From the NCBI GenBank assembly GCA_017871115.1, contig JAFCIZ010000006.1, positions 992,001-1,056,000 on the forward strand: 64,000 nucleotides of DNA, read 5' to 3'. Below the pieces are notes generated by a model. That model made no database searches. It was not told the origin of the DNA and worked only from the letters and a program-made list of their open reading frames with translations. Below, piece after piece: positions 26,092 to 37,763 of the stretch. The stretch is from Cunninghamella blakesleeana (lineage: Eukaryota > Mucoromycota > Mucoromycetes > Mucorales > Cunninghamellaceae). Numbering within the stretch: the first letter of the stretch is position 1; each line of letters opens with the position of its first letter. Position numbers and translations under genes: made by a program.

Positions 26092-26872
26092 AATATTGGT
26101 TATTAGGCTTTTTGTTTATTTGTTTATTTTTCATGTCAAATATATATATATACATATATACATATATACATGATTATTTTGATAAATAAATAAATATTTA
26201 CCTTGGATCTACTTCTTCATAGCCACGACCATAAATTGGAATGATTTTATCTTCTGAGCATCCAGCTTTACACATAGGACATGTTGGATTAAAATCTTGT
26301 TGTTCTAACCATCTAGATAAGCATACCCAGCTATTTTTCATAATAATAATAATAATAAATAATTAAATAAAAATAAAAAAGAATGAGTTAGAAAATCTTA
26401 AAAAAAATAAAGCAAGAACTCACGTGGTTGGTGTGATTCTATTATAGTGCGTTTTTTAAAATAAATTACCAAAATAAATGTCCACAGATTGTCAAAACTG
26501 GATAAATTGCTGTATCAAAGCTATTATTAAAAAAAAAAAAAAATGAATACATGTTTTTAAAAATAAAATAAAATAAAATCATCATCATAATAATAATAAA
26601 GGAGGAGAAATATACTTAATTTTTATTTTTTTATATTTTTAGCTTACTTTAATATTCATTTACCATATATTACAATCATAAAAACCTTGATTTGAATAGC
26701 TACTACTACAATGTAATGGTGAAGATGATGAAGTTTGTTCTTTTATTGACAGTGGTTCTTTAGACTGATGTTCTTTATTTTTATTATTGTCACAAAGCCT
26801 ATGCCGTAAAGTTGAAGTAGATTTCTTATTATTATTATCAAAGTTTTCCATAGTAGAAGCAATGGTTGTCAT
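25521..26872 (-). CDS. Tail-anchored RING E3 ubiquitin ligase, RNF5/RNF185 type
   Basis: Five exons (26664-26872, 26470-26520, 26202-26330, 25929-26036, 25521-25617) encode 197 residues. After a Ser/Asn-rich N-terminus the C3HC4 RING spans about residues 67-110 (CNICFDTA, CGHLFCWVCLSRWLE, CPMCKAG). The family hallmark DKIIPIYGRG follows, then RPSGQRPEP. The final exon, read from the AG at 25618-25619, ends in one hydrophobic helix (LMLMILSLFIVVIVF) right at the C-terminus. That is how RNF5, RNF185 and plant RMA proteins anchor in the ER membrane, where they ubiquitinate misfolded membrane proteins. An alternative AG five bases earlier would give a soluble tail instead. The first of two in-frame ATGs is used; the second is seven codons on. 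The gene lies directly downstream of the RBR ligase on the same strand. Confidence 0.92.
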
Positions 26873-27555
26873 TATATATATATATATTTATTTATAACAA
26901 ATTATTAAAAAAACAGTGCTTTCTTTTTTTTATCAAGTTTATTAAAGTTATGATATTTATATATTGTGATATAAATAAAGAAAAATAAAGGAATAGAGGA
27001 AATATATACGTATATTAAAAAACAAAGAGTGTGGAAAAGAGAGAAAAAATAGAGTGGGAAGAAGAGGAAAAAAAAGAATTGAGATCAAAAAAATCAGACT
27101 CCTATATTCGTGAGCGGGCCTTAAAATCCCATTTGCAGCATTTTTTTTTCTGATAAAATTGTTAAAAATGCTTCGCTCTCTCCCTTTTGTGATCCTCCTA
27201 AAGTATGAAAAGATCATTTTATCACTTTTTTTCTATCTCCTTCCCATTTTCATTTCTCCTTTTTTATACGTATAATTTAATAGTAGTATAGTTTTATGGT
27301 ATAACTGAATTCCTTTAATAAAGTATCTTATTCTTTTTTAAAATAAAGATGAGGAAAAATAGTATTGTAAAAGATGATAATGATAAATACATATATGAGT
27401 ATAAAATTAACTATTAATAATTAAATATAAAGTAAGAATATAAAATAATAATAAAAATTATAAAATAATGGATAGATATAAAGGGGAGGATAATATATCC
27501 AATGAAATCATTTACATGATAAAATAAAAATATTAAAAATAATAAAAAGAGGGTA
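26873..27555. other. Intergenic between two E3 ligase genes
   Basis: About 680 bases between the RNF5-like start and the RBR stop. It is A/T-rich; the patch near 27105-27190 has more G+C, but I see no supported frame. Confidence 0.55.
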
Positions 27556-28048
27556 TCAAACTAATATATTCATTCCAGATTGTAAAAACCATATTATTGA
27601 TTCATGTTTCCATTCGTCTATAAAAAATAAAATAAAAATAAATATATATATATAAATAAAATTTATTATTAATAAAGAATGACACGGTCTTTGTATTTTT
27701 TTTTATTCTTCTTCCTTCTCTTTACTATTTATTATTATAGTTATTATTTTTATTATCTTTTACCAATTTTGTTTAAAGTGGATTTTGGTCCAATGATATC
27801 ATCAAGAGGCATTTGCCTAGCAACATCAGGGTGGGCCTCCAAGTATTCCCTTCTAGCATTGTTAGCAGCTTTTTTTACAGCTTGATCCTCTGGTGTTGTT
27901 TTATATAAATCACATTTTTTACATTTACTACATGGTGAACCTGGTAAATCTCGAAAATGTTGACAAAAATGACCATAGGATTCTAAAAGTAATAAAAAAA
28001 AAAGATGGAGAGAGATAGGTGAAGAGTAGAATAAGTTTAATGTTATTG

Positions 28049-28094
<46 letters not shown>

Positions 28095-30370
28095 ATTACT
28101 ATCACCTCTCCAATTATTTATTTTTCTTACCTTTTTTTATATCCTTTCGACAAACATAACACATAGTATAACCACATTGACATACAATTTTATTACATCC
28201 ATCTGATTTTTGAAAAGAGACGTTACATTTGGGGCACTAGTATAAAAAATTAAAATAATAATAATAATAAAGGGGGTATAAATAAGTAAGCTTTTTTTTA
28301 GTTTAATTTTTCATCCTTTTTTTTTTTTTTTTTTCTTACAGTTCGTTTAACAGCATCAGCCATAGCCTAATATATATGTGCGCATGTTTGTGAGTGTGTA
28401 ATAATAAAATAATGATATTTTTTTTTTTAAAAAATAAATGAATAAAAAACTAAAATATTGATCAAGATTTTTACCTTTTCAACATATAAACGAAGACCAT
28501 CTTTTTCATTTTCCCAACAAGAATGTAAACCACGGATGACATGCATACATTTTAAACAAGTCAATTTACCACAAGAAGGGTTCCGACATTGAAACGAATA
28601 ACCACGACGTTGTTGTACAATTCTATCGTAAGCAATATGAAGGTCACTTTTTAAATCCCACTGTTGCAGACCAAACCATAAGAGAGGACCAAAAAGTATA
28701 AACAAGAGAGTAAATAAGAAAGGATGATTATTAACATCAAACATCATCTTATTTAACCTATTTTTATCTAGTCCATTATTATTTAACATTATCACCACAC
28801 TATCATCCTCACCACTACCACTACCACTACCTATTTTTTTAAGAATAATCATAACAAAATCGATCATTATTATGAATAATAATAATAATAGTACCATGAT
28901 CCAACTGGCTATGTACATAAACAACTGTGTTTTATCCAAGACTTGATGAAAAGGTCTAGTAGATTCATCCAATTCAGAATAGTTACAAGAAGCACATCGA
29001 ACAAGAGCCCATCCTTGCATAGCCAAATTCGCCTCTAAAATAGATGCTTCATATGCTTTCCAGAGATCCATTGATAAGCATCCCTTTAAAGTTTCCATAG
29101 TAAAACATCCATTACAAGAATGAAACCTATCATCAGAGGCAATACATGGTATTCTTACAGCCCCTCTTAAATTTCCTTGACCAAATAATCCTTCAGATAA
29201 AAACTGTTGAATACAATGATGGCAAAATTGATGTTTTCCTTGACTACAAAAGATTAATTGTTCAAACGTATAATCCCCAAAACAACATCCACATTCAATA
29301 AATTGTTCGTTTGCTTCATATTCTTGAATATTGATTTCATGTGCAATAGTTTCATCTGCTAAGACTTGTTTATCCAATTTTCTTTTCTGAATTTGTTGTA
29401 TTTCTTTTAATAATGTTGGGTCCATGATGGTTCCTTTTTCTTTTTCTTTTTGTTGTTGAAGATTGGTTTTTGATGAAGAAGAAGAAGGAGATGAAGAAGA
29501 GGAAGGCAATGAGGAAGAGGAACCTGTTTTTGGAATTGAAAAATGTAAAAAAAAGTTTCTAATAGAAGACCAAAATCCACCTGACCCCATTTCTGATAAT
29601 TGGTCATAGCTTTTTATATAATCCCAGTTATTTTCGGCCAATACTGCACAAATAGATGATTTCCATACCTATTGATATATATTAATTATCATATGGTTAT
29701 ATTCTATTATTTATTTTGTTTGTCTATATCTATATCTATATATGTATGCATGTAGAAAACTTGATAAGTACCTGTGGAAAATCAGTTATTAATTGCTGTA
29801 ACGCTTGAGTTTTATAATGATCACTACGAAACATATCATAACGATGAAGTTGTTTATAATCCAACCGCTCAGGAACATTGGTGTCTGAAAGGAGATCCAA
29901 AGTAACTTGTTCAATATAACTATGTTGATGATTTAAAATAAGTCGGCGTAAATAACCAATATCAGTATCAGGAAAAAGATCAGTTGCCAAAGTTGTTAAA
30001 GCGGCATTCCAGCGATCAACATGATTCTCTGCTTTGATATGTTTAGGAAGTTGCGGATAATAACCGCCGCTATTAAATATTTTTTCTGTTATCCTTTCTA
30101 CATGATTAGAATCATAAAAAGTGATACAATATCTAAAATAATCAGGATCTGTTATTGAAAAAATTATACATATATATATAATATAGAATAAAAAGGGAAT
30201 AATAATAACAATTAATATATTATAGAAATATCAGTTTTTTTTTTTAAAAAAAAAAAAAAAAGATAATATTTACCGCCATTAGGGAATAAGGTAACAAGCT
30301 GATTAACTAAATCATCTTCTACCATCTTCTTTATTGATGATTCATATCTTTTTTTATTTAATATATTCAT
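27556..30370 (-). CDS. RBR E3 ubiquitin ligase, RNF216/TRIAD3-like, with membrane segments inside the IBR
   Basis: Seven exons (30274-30370, 29772-30148, 28475-29668, 28340-28366, 28131-28236, 27764-27982, 27556-27617) give 693 residues. RING1 starts at about residue 283 ([26 protein letters not shown]), with the TRIAD3-type IBR from about 378 ([16 protein letters not shown]). The IBR resumes at about 514 ([16 protein letters not shown]), after an insert of about 115 residues that holds two hydrophobic segments (about 405-432 and 473-492). RING2 carries CPKC...[13 protein letters not shown]...MCYVC, where the Cys of SDGCNK fits the catalytic cysteine. A further Cys/His set follows ([16 protein letters not shown]). 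RNF216-type ligases build K63-linked or unusual chains. The extreme start is uncertain; a second ATG lies 15 codons on. Confidence 0.9.
28051..28090. repeat. AT microsatellite in an RBR ligase intron
   Basis: Forty bases of uninterrupted AT within the intron at 27983-28130. Confidence 0.85.
30235..30261. repeat. T11-A16 palindromic tract in the first RBR intron
   Basis: T run followed directly by an A run, near the donor of the first intron of the RBR ligase gene. Confidence 0.8.
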
Positions 30371-31622
30371 TATTAATTAGATATACATATAAAAAAAAAA
30401 GTATAAGAAAAAAAATAATTTAGGTCCACATTTTTTTTTTTAAAAAAAAGTATCACATGAAAAAAAAACTCCGGACTTTTAATTATATTGCAAGAACGTA
30501 GCATTTTTTTTTTTAAAAAGTAATACAACTTTCTTTTTACCCTTTCTTTTCTTTCCTTTTATATTTTATTTCTATACATATATAATAGTGTATAATGAAT
30601 GAATTAAAAAAATTATTACCACCATAAAAATATACAAATCGAATCTATATATAAACGCTCATAAAATTATCCTATTTTATTAAAATAATATTCTATGTAT
30701 TATTACCTTTTTCCAGTTTTTTAAATAAAAAAGTAGTGCTAAATAAAAAGCTCTCATTCATCCAAGTCTATTTTCTTCTTGCATAACAATAAACAATCTA
30801 TAATTATGAAATGGCATTTTGTAACTATGTTTCCGAGTATATTATTCTAAATAATTAATAAAAGAATAATATATGATGATACAGAATCTCAGATGAATGT
30901 AAATATTGTGTCAACGAAATATTTTAATATGTAATAGAACAACCAATTTTTATTATATCAATACAACCCTTCTTTTTTTTGATAATCTTTTTTTATCCCA
31001 TAAAAAAGGGAATTCTTTATGATATCAAGAAAAAAAGAAAGTAAGGAAAAACAGAAAGAGAACCATTGGAAAAGAACTTTTTAGCACTCTTAATATTTTA
31101 AGGAAATGATTGGCACAAGTGAATTTACACCGAAAATATATTTTGTAAATACATCATCGCCGTGAACTCTCGGAAATCCTGGGGTAAAACTTTGGCATAA
31201 CGAATAAAATCTTTTTTAGTTCGGAGCTAAATCATGATGGGTAAATAAAGAAGAGATATATAATTATAATATATATTAAAATATAAAACTAAATTAAACT
31301 AAACACAAAAAAAAAAAGGGAATCATTATATAATCGTGTTGTTTATTTATAATTATGATTTAGTATTTACCATTAAAAGGATGACAAAATGGATAAATAA
31401 AATGGATTATATAATGGTCATTTTTTAAAATGTTTCATCATTGCCTAAATTCTGAACAAATGAAATTCATTGGTGTGGACACGATTATGAAAGCAAGCTG
31501 GTGTTAAAATTTTTATAAAAAGGGTCCTATTTTTTAAAAAAAAATTTTCTTTTTCTTTCTCTTTCTTTTTATTAAAAAATAAATAAAATAAACTATATAT
31601 ATTAAAAAAGACCCTTATAACC
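30371..31622. other. Divergent intergenic region RBR ligase / DUF3605 gene
   Basis: About 1.25 kb shared upstream region. It includes a T11-A8 tract at 30431-30449 and a codon-like patch at 31126-31240 listed separately. The last 100 bases before the DUF3605 start are pyrimidine-rich. Confidence 0.55.
31126..31240 (-). pseudogene. Short coding-like relic
   Basis: On the minus strand the region reads without a stop through KKDFIRYAKVLPQDFREF and on to MMYLQNIF before a stop near 31130. The G+C content and amino-acid mix differ sharply from the flanks. There is no start codon or splice context. The peptide is faintly like the KVMPRDYKR stretch of glutamate synthases, but that is too weak to assign. 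Confidence 0.25.
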
Positions 31623-32238
31623 ATGGCACCATCTATTTCTATTGAACAACCTATTGCATTGGACGCTCGTATTTATAAAGACGAGGTATTTTCTTGGGAA
31701 GATGTCCGTTATCTAGTTTGTAAGTTTTTTTTTTAAATATAATCCATTCTTTAAAAAGCTGAATTATGCTTCTGATAATAGTGTGACCCTAATGATTCTT
31801 TCTCTTTTTTATTATTATTTTTTTCTCTTACTTTTTTTTTATAAAATAGTATCTAATCAAATTAAAAAAATCCATCGCCATCCAAGTGTACAAGTAGTTT
31901 ATCAAAAATGGATGAAGGATACATTAGAAAAATATGGCACCATTGAAAATTATCTATTATCTACCAAACTTCATTTCCCTTCTGCTACTAACACATCGTC
32001 TGAAGAACCACCTGTCATTATATTACCAAATGATTTTCCATACTCTGTTGAAGAGGGCATTAAACATATATTAATATGGTCTCAAACACCTTTAACACCT
32101 GATTATGTAGAAAAAATCATTCAAAAGAATTATACACCAAAGGAATGGGAATGGGTTTACTTTGTTAATCCTCCTGAAGTTCAATCGGTCAAAAAATTAC
32201 CACATGTTCATGTATTTTTAAGACGTCGCCTCTTTTAA
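31623..32238 (+). CDS. DUF3605 / N-acetylglucosamine-induced protein 1-like protein
   Basis: Two exons (31623-31719 and 31850-32238) give 161 residues. The family look is clear in the second half: PYSVEEGIKHILIWSQTPL, then EWEWVYFVNPPEVQSV and a terminal KLPHVHVFLRRRL. Fungal DUF3605 proteins share a DxPY...GIxHxxxW block, a W-V-F/Y-F-x-NPP block and a final HVHVF. Some are induced by N-acetylglucosamine, but the biochemical role is not known. There is no signal peptide or membrane segment. The intron is 130 bases with a TATAAAATAG acceptor. Identification rests on remembered family motifs. Confidence 0.8.
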
Positions 32239-32643
32239 TTATAATATTTTATACATACATATATACACATCATATATCATATCATTCTTTTTTAATAGAA
32301 ATTATACATAAATCAATGTTTATAATCAATCATATACACTTATATAAATAGCAAACAAATATATTTTATTCAATAAAATCATTAATAAATTCCCCCAAAA
32401 AAAAATTTTTTTTTACTAATGATTTTTTTAAAAAAAAAGAAAAAGAAAAATGTAAAAGTTATACAAGTATATATAACCAAAATAAATAAATAAATAAATA
32501 AATAAAAATAAATAAAATTGTTATGTATAAATAATAATAATAAAGATCAAAATATATATAAAATGCAATAAAAATAAGTAAAAATGAAATCAAATCAAAT
32601 AAATAAAAATAATGTAAAAAGTAAAGATCATGTTTTTTTCTTT
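32239..32643. other. Intergenic, convergent gene ends
   Basis: About 400 bases with AATAAATA repeats near 32480-32508, an A8-T9 tract near 32397-32413 and several poly(A)-signal-like AATAAA. Nothing coding. Confidence 0.55.
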
Positions 32644-32997
32644 TCAAAAAGATGAAAGATCAGGGAAAAAATTGAGATCGGGAATGGAATCAGTAGGAGA
32701 ATTGGAAGAAGAAGATGAAGCGGATGAAGAGAAAGAGTTGATCGTAGTCGTAGGACGATATAATAAAAAATCGTTGTCGTCTTCGTTATTATCTTGTAAG
32801 GTAGAGGATAATGGTGATGCTTTTATATAATGTGTCATCGGAACACCCGAGGAGGGAGCTGAGTTTGAATAGAGCTGGGTATGATGATCGACTTTTAAAA
32901 ATGAAAGATGATGATGATTTTCTAATAAAGTGAGGTCAAATGAGTTTCTTTTTTTTTTTATTGGTGGTGAAGGTGGTAATAATTGCTGATGGTTCAT
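32644..32997 (-). CDS. Small Ser-rich hypothetical protein
   Basis: A single uninterrupted frame of 117 residues from ATG 32997 to TGA 32644-32646. The N-terminus has PPSPPIKKKRNSFDLTLLE, with a possible nuclear-localisation or phosphorylation patch. The C-terminus is a Ser run followed by TDSIPDLNFFPDLSSF, an acidic-hydrophobic pattern like short docking or activation motifs. Base composition is coding-like and sharply different from both flanks, which is the main reason to call it a gene. I recognise no domain. Confidence 0.5.
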   Translation of the reverse strand: MNHQQLLPPSPPIKKKRNSFDLTLLENHHHLSFLKVDHHTQLYSNSAPSSGVPMTHYIKASPLSSTLQDNNEDDNDFLLYRPTTTINSFSSSASSSSSNSPTDSIPDLNFFPDLSSF

Positions 32998-33064
32998 ATT
33001 TTATTTTGTTTTTGTTTATAAATATATAATATATTGATTTATATTAAGTATATATTTATATTTA

Positions 33065-33095
<31 letters not shown>

Positions 33096-35004
33096 GAAGT
33101 TTTTTTTTTTATTTTATATTAAAAAAAAAAAGTAAAACCAGTTCAAAAAAAAAAAAAAAAAAAAATGATAACTTTTTTTTTTTAGTATTCTTTTTATACG
33201 TAATGATAAGTTGATACTGTATATTTGGATTGGATAAAAATAAAAAATAAAGAGGAGAAAAAAAAATATTTTTTTTTTGCCTCACTTTTGTTTTATTAGA
33301 TTTAAACTACTTTTTTTATTTTTATTTTTTAACCAAAAAATTATATGAAAAAAAAAAAAAAAAAAAAGGAAAAAGGAAAAAGAAAAAGAGAGAAAGGAAA
33401 TTCAATTTTTTTTTTGATCATTTTTATTAGCTTAGTGTACACTTTTTTGTGCTGCGCCGGGTAAGAAATATATCGTGACTAGGTTTAGAATAAAATCGTT
33501 TAAAATACGCTTCAAAAACAAATATATATTTTTAAAAAAAAAAAAAAAAAACAAATATATATATATTAAACCTTAATGCTTTGCTATATATGAATATAAA
33601 TATAAATATAAGTATATATATATAAAAGTTTTCATTTTATAAATTATTAAAAAAATATGTATAGCACAATCATTAATATATGAAAAAACCCCTGTTGGAG
33701 ATGTGCTATGTGGGGAAAAGACATTAACAATTATGATTGGCTAAAAATTGTATTAAGTTCCACTTTCCTTTTTCATTTTCTTATTTTATTATTACTAAAT
33801 CTAGTTTGAGTGAGAGAGAGTATAATTATTAGGTTTTTTAATCGCACTTATTTTTAAAATAAAGATATCTTCTTTCTCTTTTTGCCTTTTTTTATATTTA
33901 TTGTATATAATGGTAATCTTATACGGAATCAGTGTTTTTTCCTTTTTTATACACTTTGATATTGCCATTTTTTTGCTAAATCATATGTTGATGATCTACC
34001 TATAGCAAAGTGTTCTTATGTTGATTTATTATAATTCCAAGCTGGTTGGCTTAATATCTATAAAAACTATCCAATGTTTAACTTGAATCCTATTATTTAA
34101 CTAAATTCATGAATATCCTAGGTCATTCTATAAAAATTAATCAATATATGGAGCACGATTATACTTTTGTACTGTTAAAATTTCAAGTTGATTGACCAAT
34201 TATTTAAAAAATTAAATCAATATTTAGCTTAAATCTTAATTCTTTAAATACATTGATAGATAGCGAAATTCATTTTACGAAAACTGACAAGCATGTAGAG
34301 AATAATATCGCTATTGCTTTCTTAAAAGTTCACATGGATTGGTTCGTTATCTATAAAGAAAAGTGGAAACATATAACTTGCGAAGAACAAAAATTAAATC
34401 AGGAACACATTTGAAAAAATAAAATATAAATATTATATATAATATGAGAATGCAATCTTAACTATTTTAAAACAATAATAATAATATTTTTTTTCCGAAT
34501 GTTATTAAAAAATATTTCGTTCACTTATACTACATTATTGCCTTGATTCATTTTTTATAGTAATTCACTATAATAATAAAAAATATAATTAAAAAATTAT
34601 GATGAGATTCGTCGGAGATCATCAAAGTTTTTTTCTGTACCTGTATAACAACATGTGTCATCCAGTAACAAAACAACTTGTTTTTTACTGCATAAACTTT
34701 GATATTTTTATATATAATAATATATATAATATTAAAAAATTGATAGATGATCCAAAAAGTAAGGAGAGGTCTATAGGAAAAAAAATAAAATAAGGCGTAG
34801 TTTTAAATTAAAAAGAGGATTTCAATGCTGATTTTCATTTTTTTTTAATTATTTCCTTTTTCTTTCCCTTTATTATTATTTATTTATTTTTTAAAAATAA
34901 AAAAATAGAGCTTTCCCCATCCCATTCCTTTAAATTAACTTTAATCCTTATTAATTCTATTATTCGAGTTTAAAAGAGATAAGAATAAGAAATAAGAAAA
35001 AAAG
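32998..35004. other. Divergent intergenic region upstream of the kinesin gene
   Basis: About 2 kb. The left half is T and A runs and a TA microsatellite at 33070-33095. A coding-like relic at 34148-34414 is listed separately. A further 64-codon frame at 34599-34793 (including HQSFFLYLYNNMCHP) is weaker and may be chance or part of the same relic. Confidence 0.5.
34148..34414 (+). pseudogene. Interrupted coding-like frame, possible gene relic C
   Basis: ATG at 34148 opens MEHDYTFVLLKFQVD and meets TGA at 34193-34195, with a second stop at 34205-34207. The same frame is then open for 68 codons to TGA 34412-34414 and includes DSEIHFTKTDKHVENN, AFLKVHMDWFVIYKEKW and CEEQKLNQEHI. The composition is that of a soluble protein, unlike the A/T spacer. 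Two in-frame stops 12 bases apart may mean decay, or a short unrecognised intron between about 34184 and 34227, where a TTTAG acceptor-like site lies. The family is unknown. Confidence 0.35.
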
Positions 35005-37726
35005 ATGTCAGCTTCTAATACTTCTGTTAGGTAAATGATTTTATTATTATTGAAAATAATCATATTTTAAAATACATTCCTCACCCTCCTCCTTTATGGT
35101 TTTAAACTTAATTGTTATTTATTTATTTATTTATTAATTTTAATATTCAGAGTGGCTGTTAGAGTACGCCCTTTAACAGGAATAGAAAAGCAACATCAGT
35201 GTAAAGATCTTATTACTTTTATACCTAATCAACCTCAGTTAAACGTCGGAGCAGATCGTTCTTTTACTTTTGATTATGTTTACCCTCCTTCAACAGAACA
35301 GCCACTTGTTTTTGATACTTCGGTTATTCCTTTAGTCAATAAATATATAGAAGGGTAATAAAAATAACAGTAAAATAGCCAATAGTTATGTATTTATAAA
35401 AGATCATTTTATTAAAATCATTACCCTATTTTATATTTTTATTTGTAATAATAATAATATTAATAATAATATAGATACAACGCAACTATTCTTGCTTATG
35501 GGTAAATTAATATGAAATAACATTTTAAATATATATATATAATATCTATTAAAGTCAAACAAAAAAAAACTCAATTTTCTTTTTTTTTCCTCCTTTATAT
35601 TTTGCATAATCATAGTCAAACAGGAAGTGGAAAATCTTATTCGTAAATCTTTTAAATAAATTGTTTCTTTAATATAAATCAAGTATTTTATTTATGTGCA
35701 AAACTAATATACTATAACTATTGTTATTATTATTTTATTTATTGGTTAGAATGGGTATCGGGACTGAATCGGTGACAACTGTAGGCAACGATGGCATTGT
35801 ACCTAGGTTTATTGATTTTTTATTTGAAAAATTAAAAGAAAAATCTCAAATGAATCAATATGAAGTCTATGTGTCCTTTTTAGAACTTTATAATGAAGAT
35901 ATAATTGATTTACTCTCTCCTTTTAAAAAAGAAAATCCTAATTTAACTATCAGGGAAGACAATTTAGGAAATATTCATTGGCACGGTGTTCGAGAAGAAA
36001 AAGTAGCAAACTCCTTTGAATTGTTAGAGTAAGTAAATTAAAATTAAAATAATAAAAAAATCATGCTCGTTTTTTTCTAAATCTACTTTTTTTTTTTTTT
36101 ACAACTCCCACTCCTTATTATTGTTTTTAGATTACTTAAAAAAGGAACCATTGCTAGAACTACTGCATCTACCGATATGAACCACAACTCGTCAAGATCC
36201 CATGCTATTTTTTCTGTCATACTTAAACAAACAATTTATGATGCTGGCCCCGATTTAATAGCTATGAACGATCATAATGATAACGATACTACTTCCAGTC
36301 CAATTTCAGTAAAATCTACAGATACTATTCAAACGAAAAAATCATTAATATCCAAGTTTCATTTTGTTGATTTAGCGGGATCTGAAAGAGTAAGTAGTTG
36401 ATAGATAAAATAAATATAGATATGGCTATGTTTTGTTTTACTTATTTTTATTTTTTAAAAAGTTGAAAAGAACAAATGCAGTTGGAGATAGGGCAAAAGA
36501 AGGTATATCCATTAATTCTGGATTATTAGCATTAGGAAATGTCATATCTGCCTTAGGAGATGAATCAAGACGTGCTTCGCATATACCTTATCGAGATTCC
36601 AAATTAACAAGGTTATTACAAGATAGTTTAGGTGGAAATAGTCAAACTTTAATGTTAGCTTGCGTATCACCGGCAGATATTAATCAAATAGAAACTCTCA
36701 ATACATTAAAATATGCTAATCGTGCTCGTAATATAAGAAATAAGGTAACAGTCAATCAAGAGATGTCTGAATCTGAAAAATTGAAAATCATTATTATGAA
36801 ATTAAAAGAAGAAATGCGATCTAATGATGAATTCATGAGAGCTGTCAATGATGAAATGGATGGGTTAAAATTAACGGTACAACATATGGAAAAGAATACA
36901 ATGTGTATGGCAACGGAGTTGGCTCAAGTTAAATGTGAAAGAGATTTATTAAAAAAACAACAAGCATATGGTAGTAGTAGTAGTAATAGTAATGATATAA
37001 ATAATCATATTGATGATACAATGCAACAATTATTAAATGAATATACTCAAACCATTGAACAATTAAAATTACAATTACAACAAGCTCAACAACAACAAAT
37101 TAATATGCATAATCAACAGAAGCAACAGCAACCACAACCACAACCACAGCAACAATCACAATCACAACAAAAGAAAAAACAACAGAAAAAACAACCGCAA
37201 CAACAAAAAAAGAAATTGCCATCACCAGAACAACTCCAACAACAATCACAAAAAATAAATAAACTCTCTTTAAGTAATAATGATTCATCATCAAAACAAA
37301 CAAAAATAACAACACAACAACAACAAGATCATAACAAAGAAAATAAAACAACAGAAGGAAAAAAGAAACGTCATAGTATAAGATATGGTAGTATAAGAAG
37401 ATCTATTAAAGGAAGAAGACGATTAAGTGTTGGCAATAATAATAATAATAATAATAATAGTAATAATAATCTGAATCATAACGGCAACAATCACTACGTG
37501 TCAAAAAATATAAGACAATTAAAAGCAGAAATACAACAAGATAGAATTTATTTAAAAGCAATTCAAGCCTCCTTAGATAGTCTTGGTTTAAATACACCTA
37601 CGGAAGAATTAAAAAAGGATCTTTTTGCTTCTTTTGATGAAGCTACTAATAATGAATACGAAAGTGTAAGTTTATTTCCTCTTTTTATAATTATTATTAT
37701 TATTATTGATATCTTTCCAATATGTA

Positions 37727-37763
<37 letters not shown>

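Noticed and set aside
34599..34793. 64-codon frame before the kinesin gene
   Set aside because: The first half is protein-like but the second half is A/T-driven; not enough to call it apart from relic C.
37100..37351. Antisense hydrophobic frame opposite the kinesin Gln/Lys-rich region
   Set aside because: It is the complement of CAA/CAG repeats, which always reads as Val/Leu/Cys-rich; it has no independent signal.
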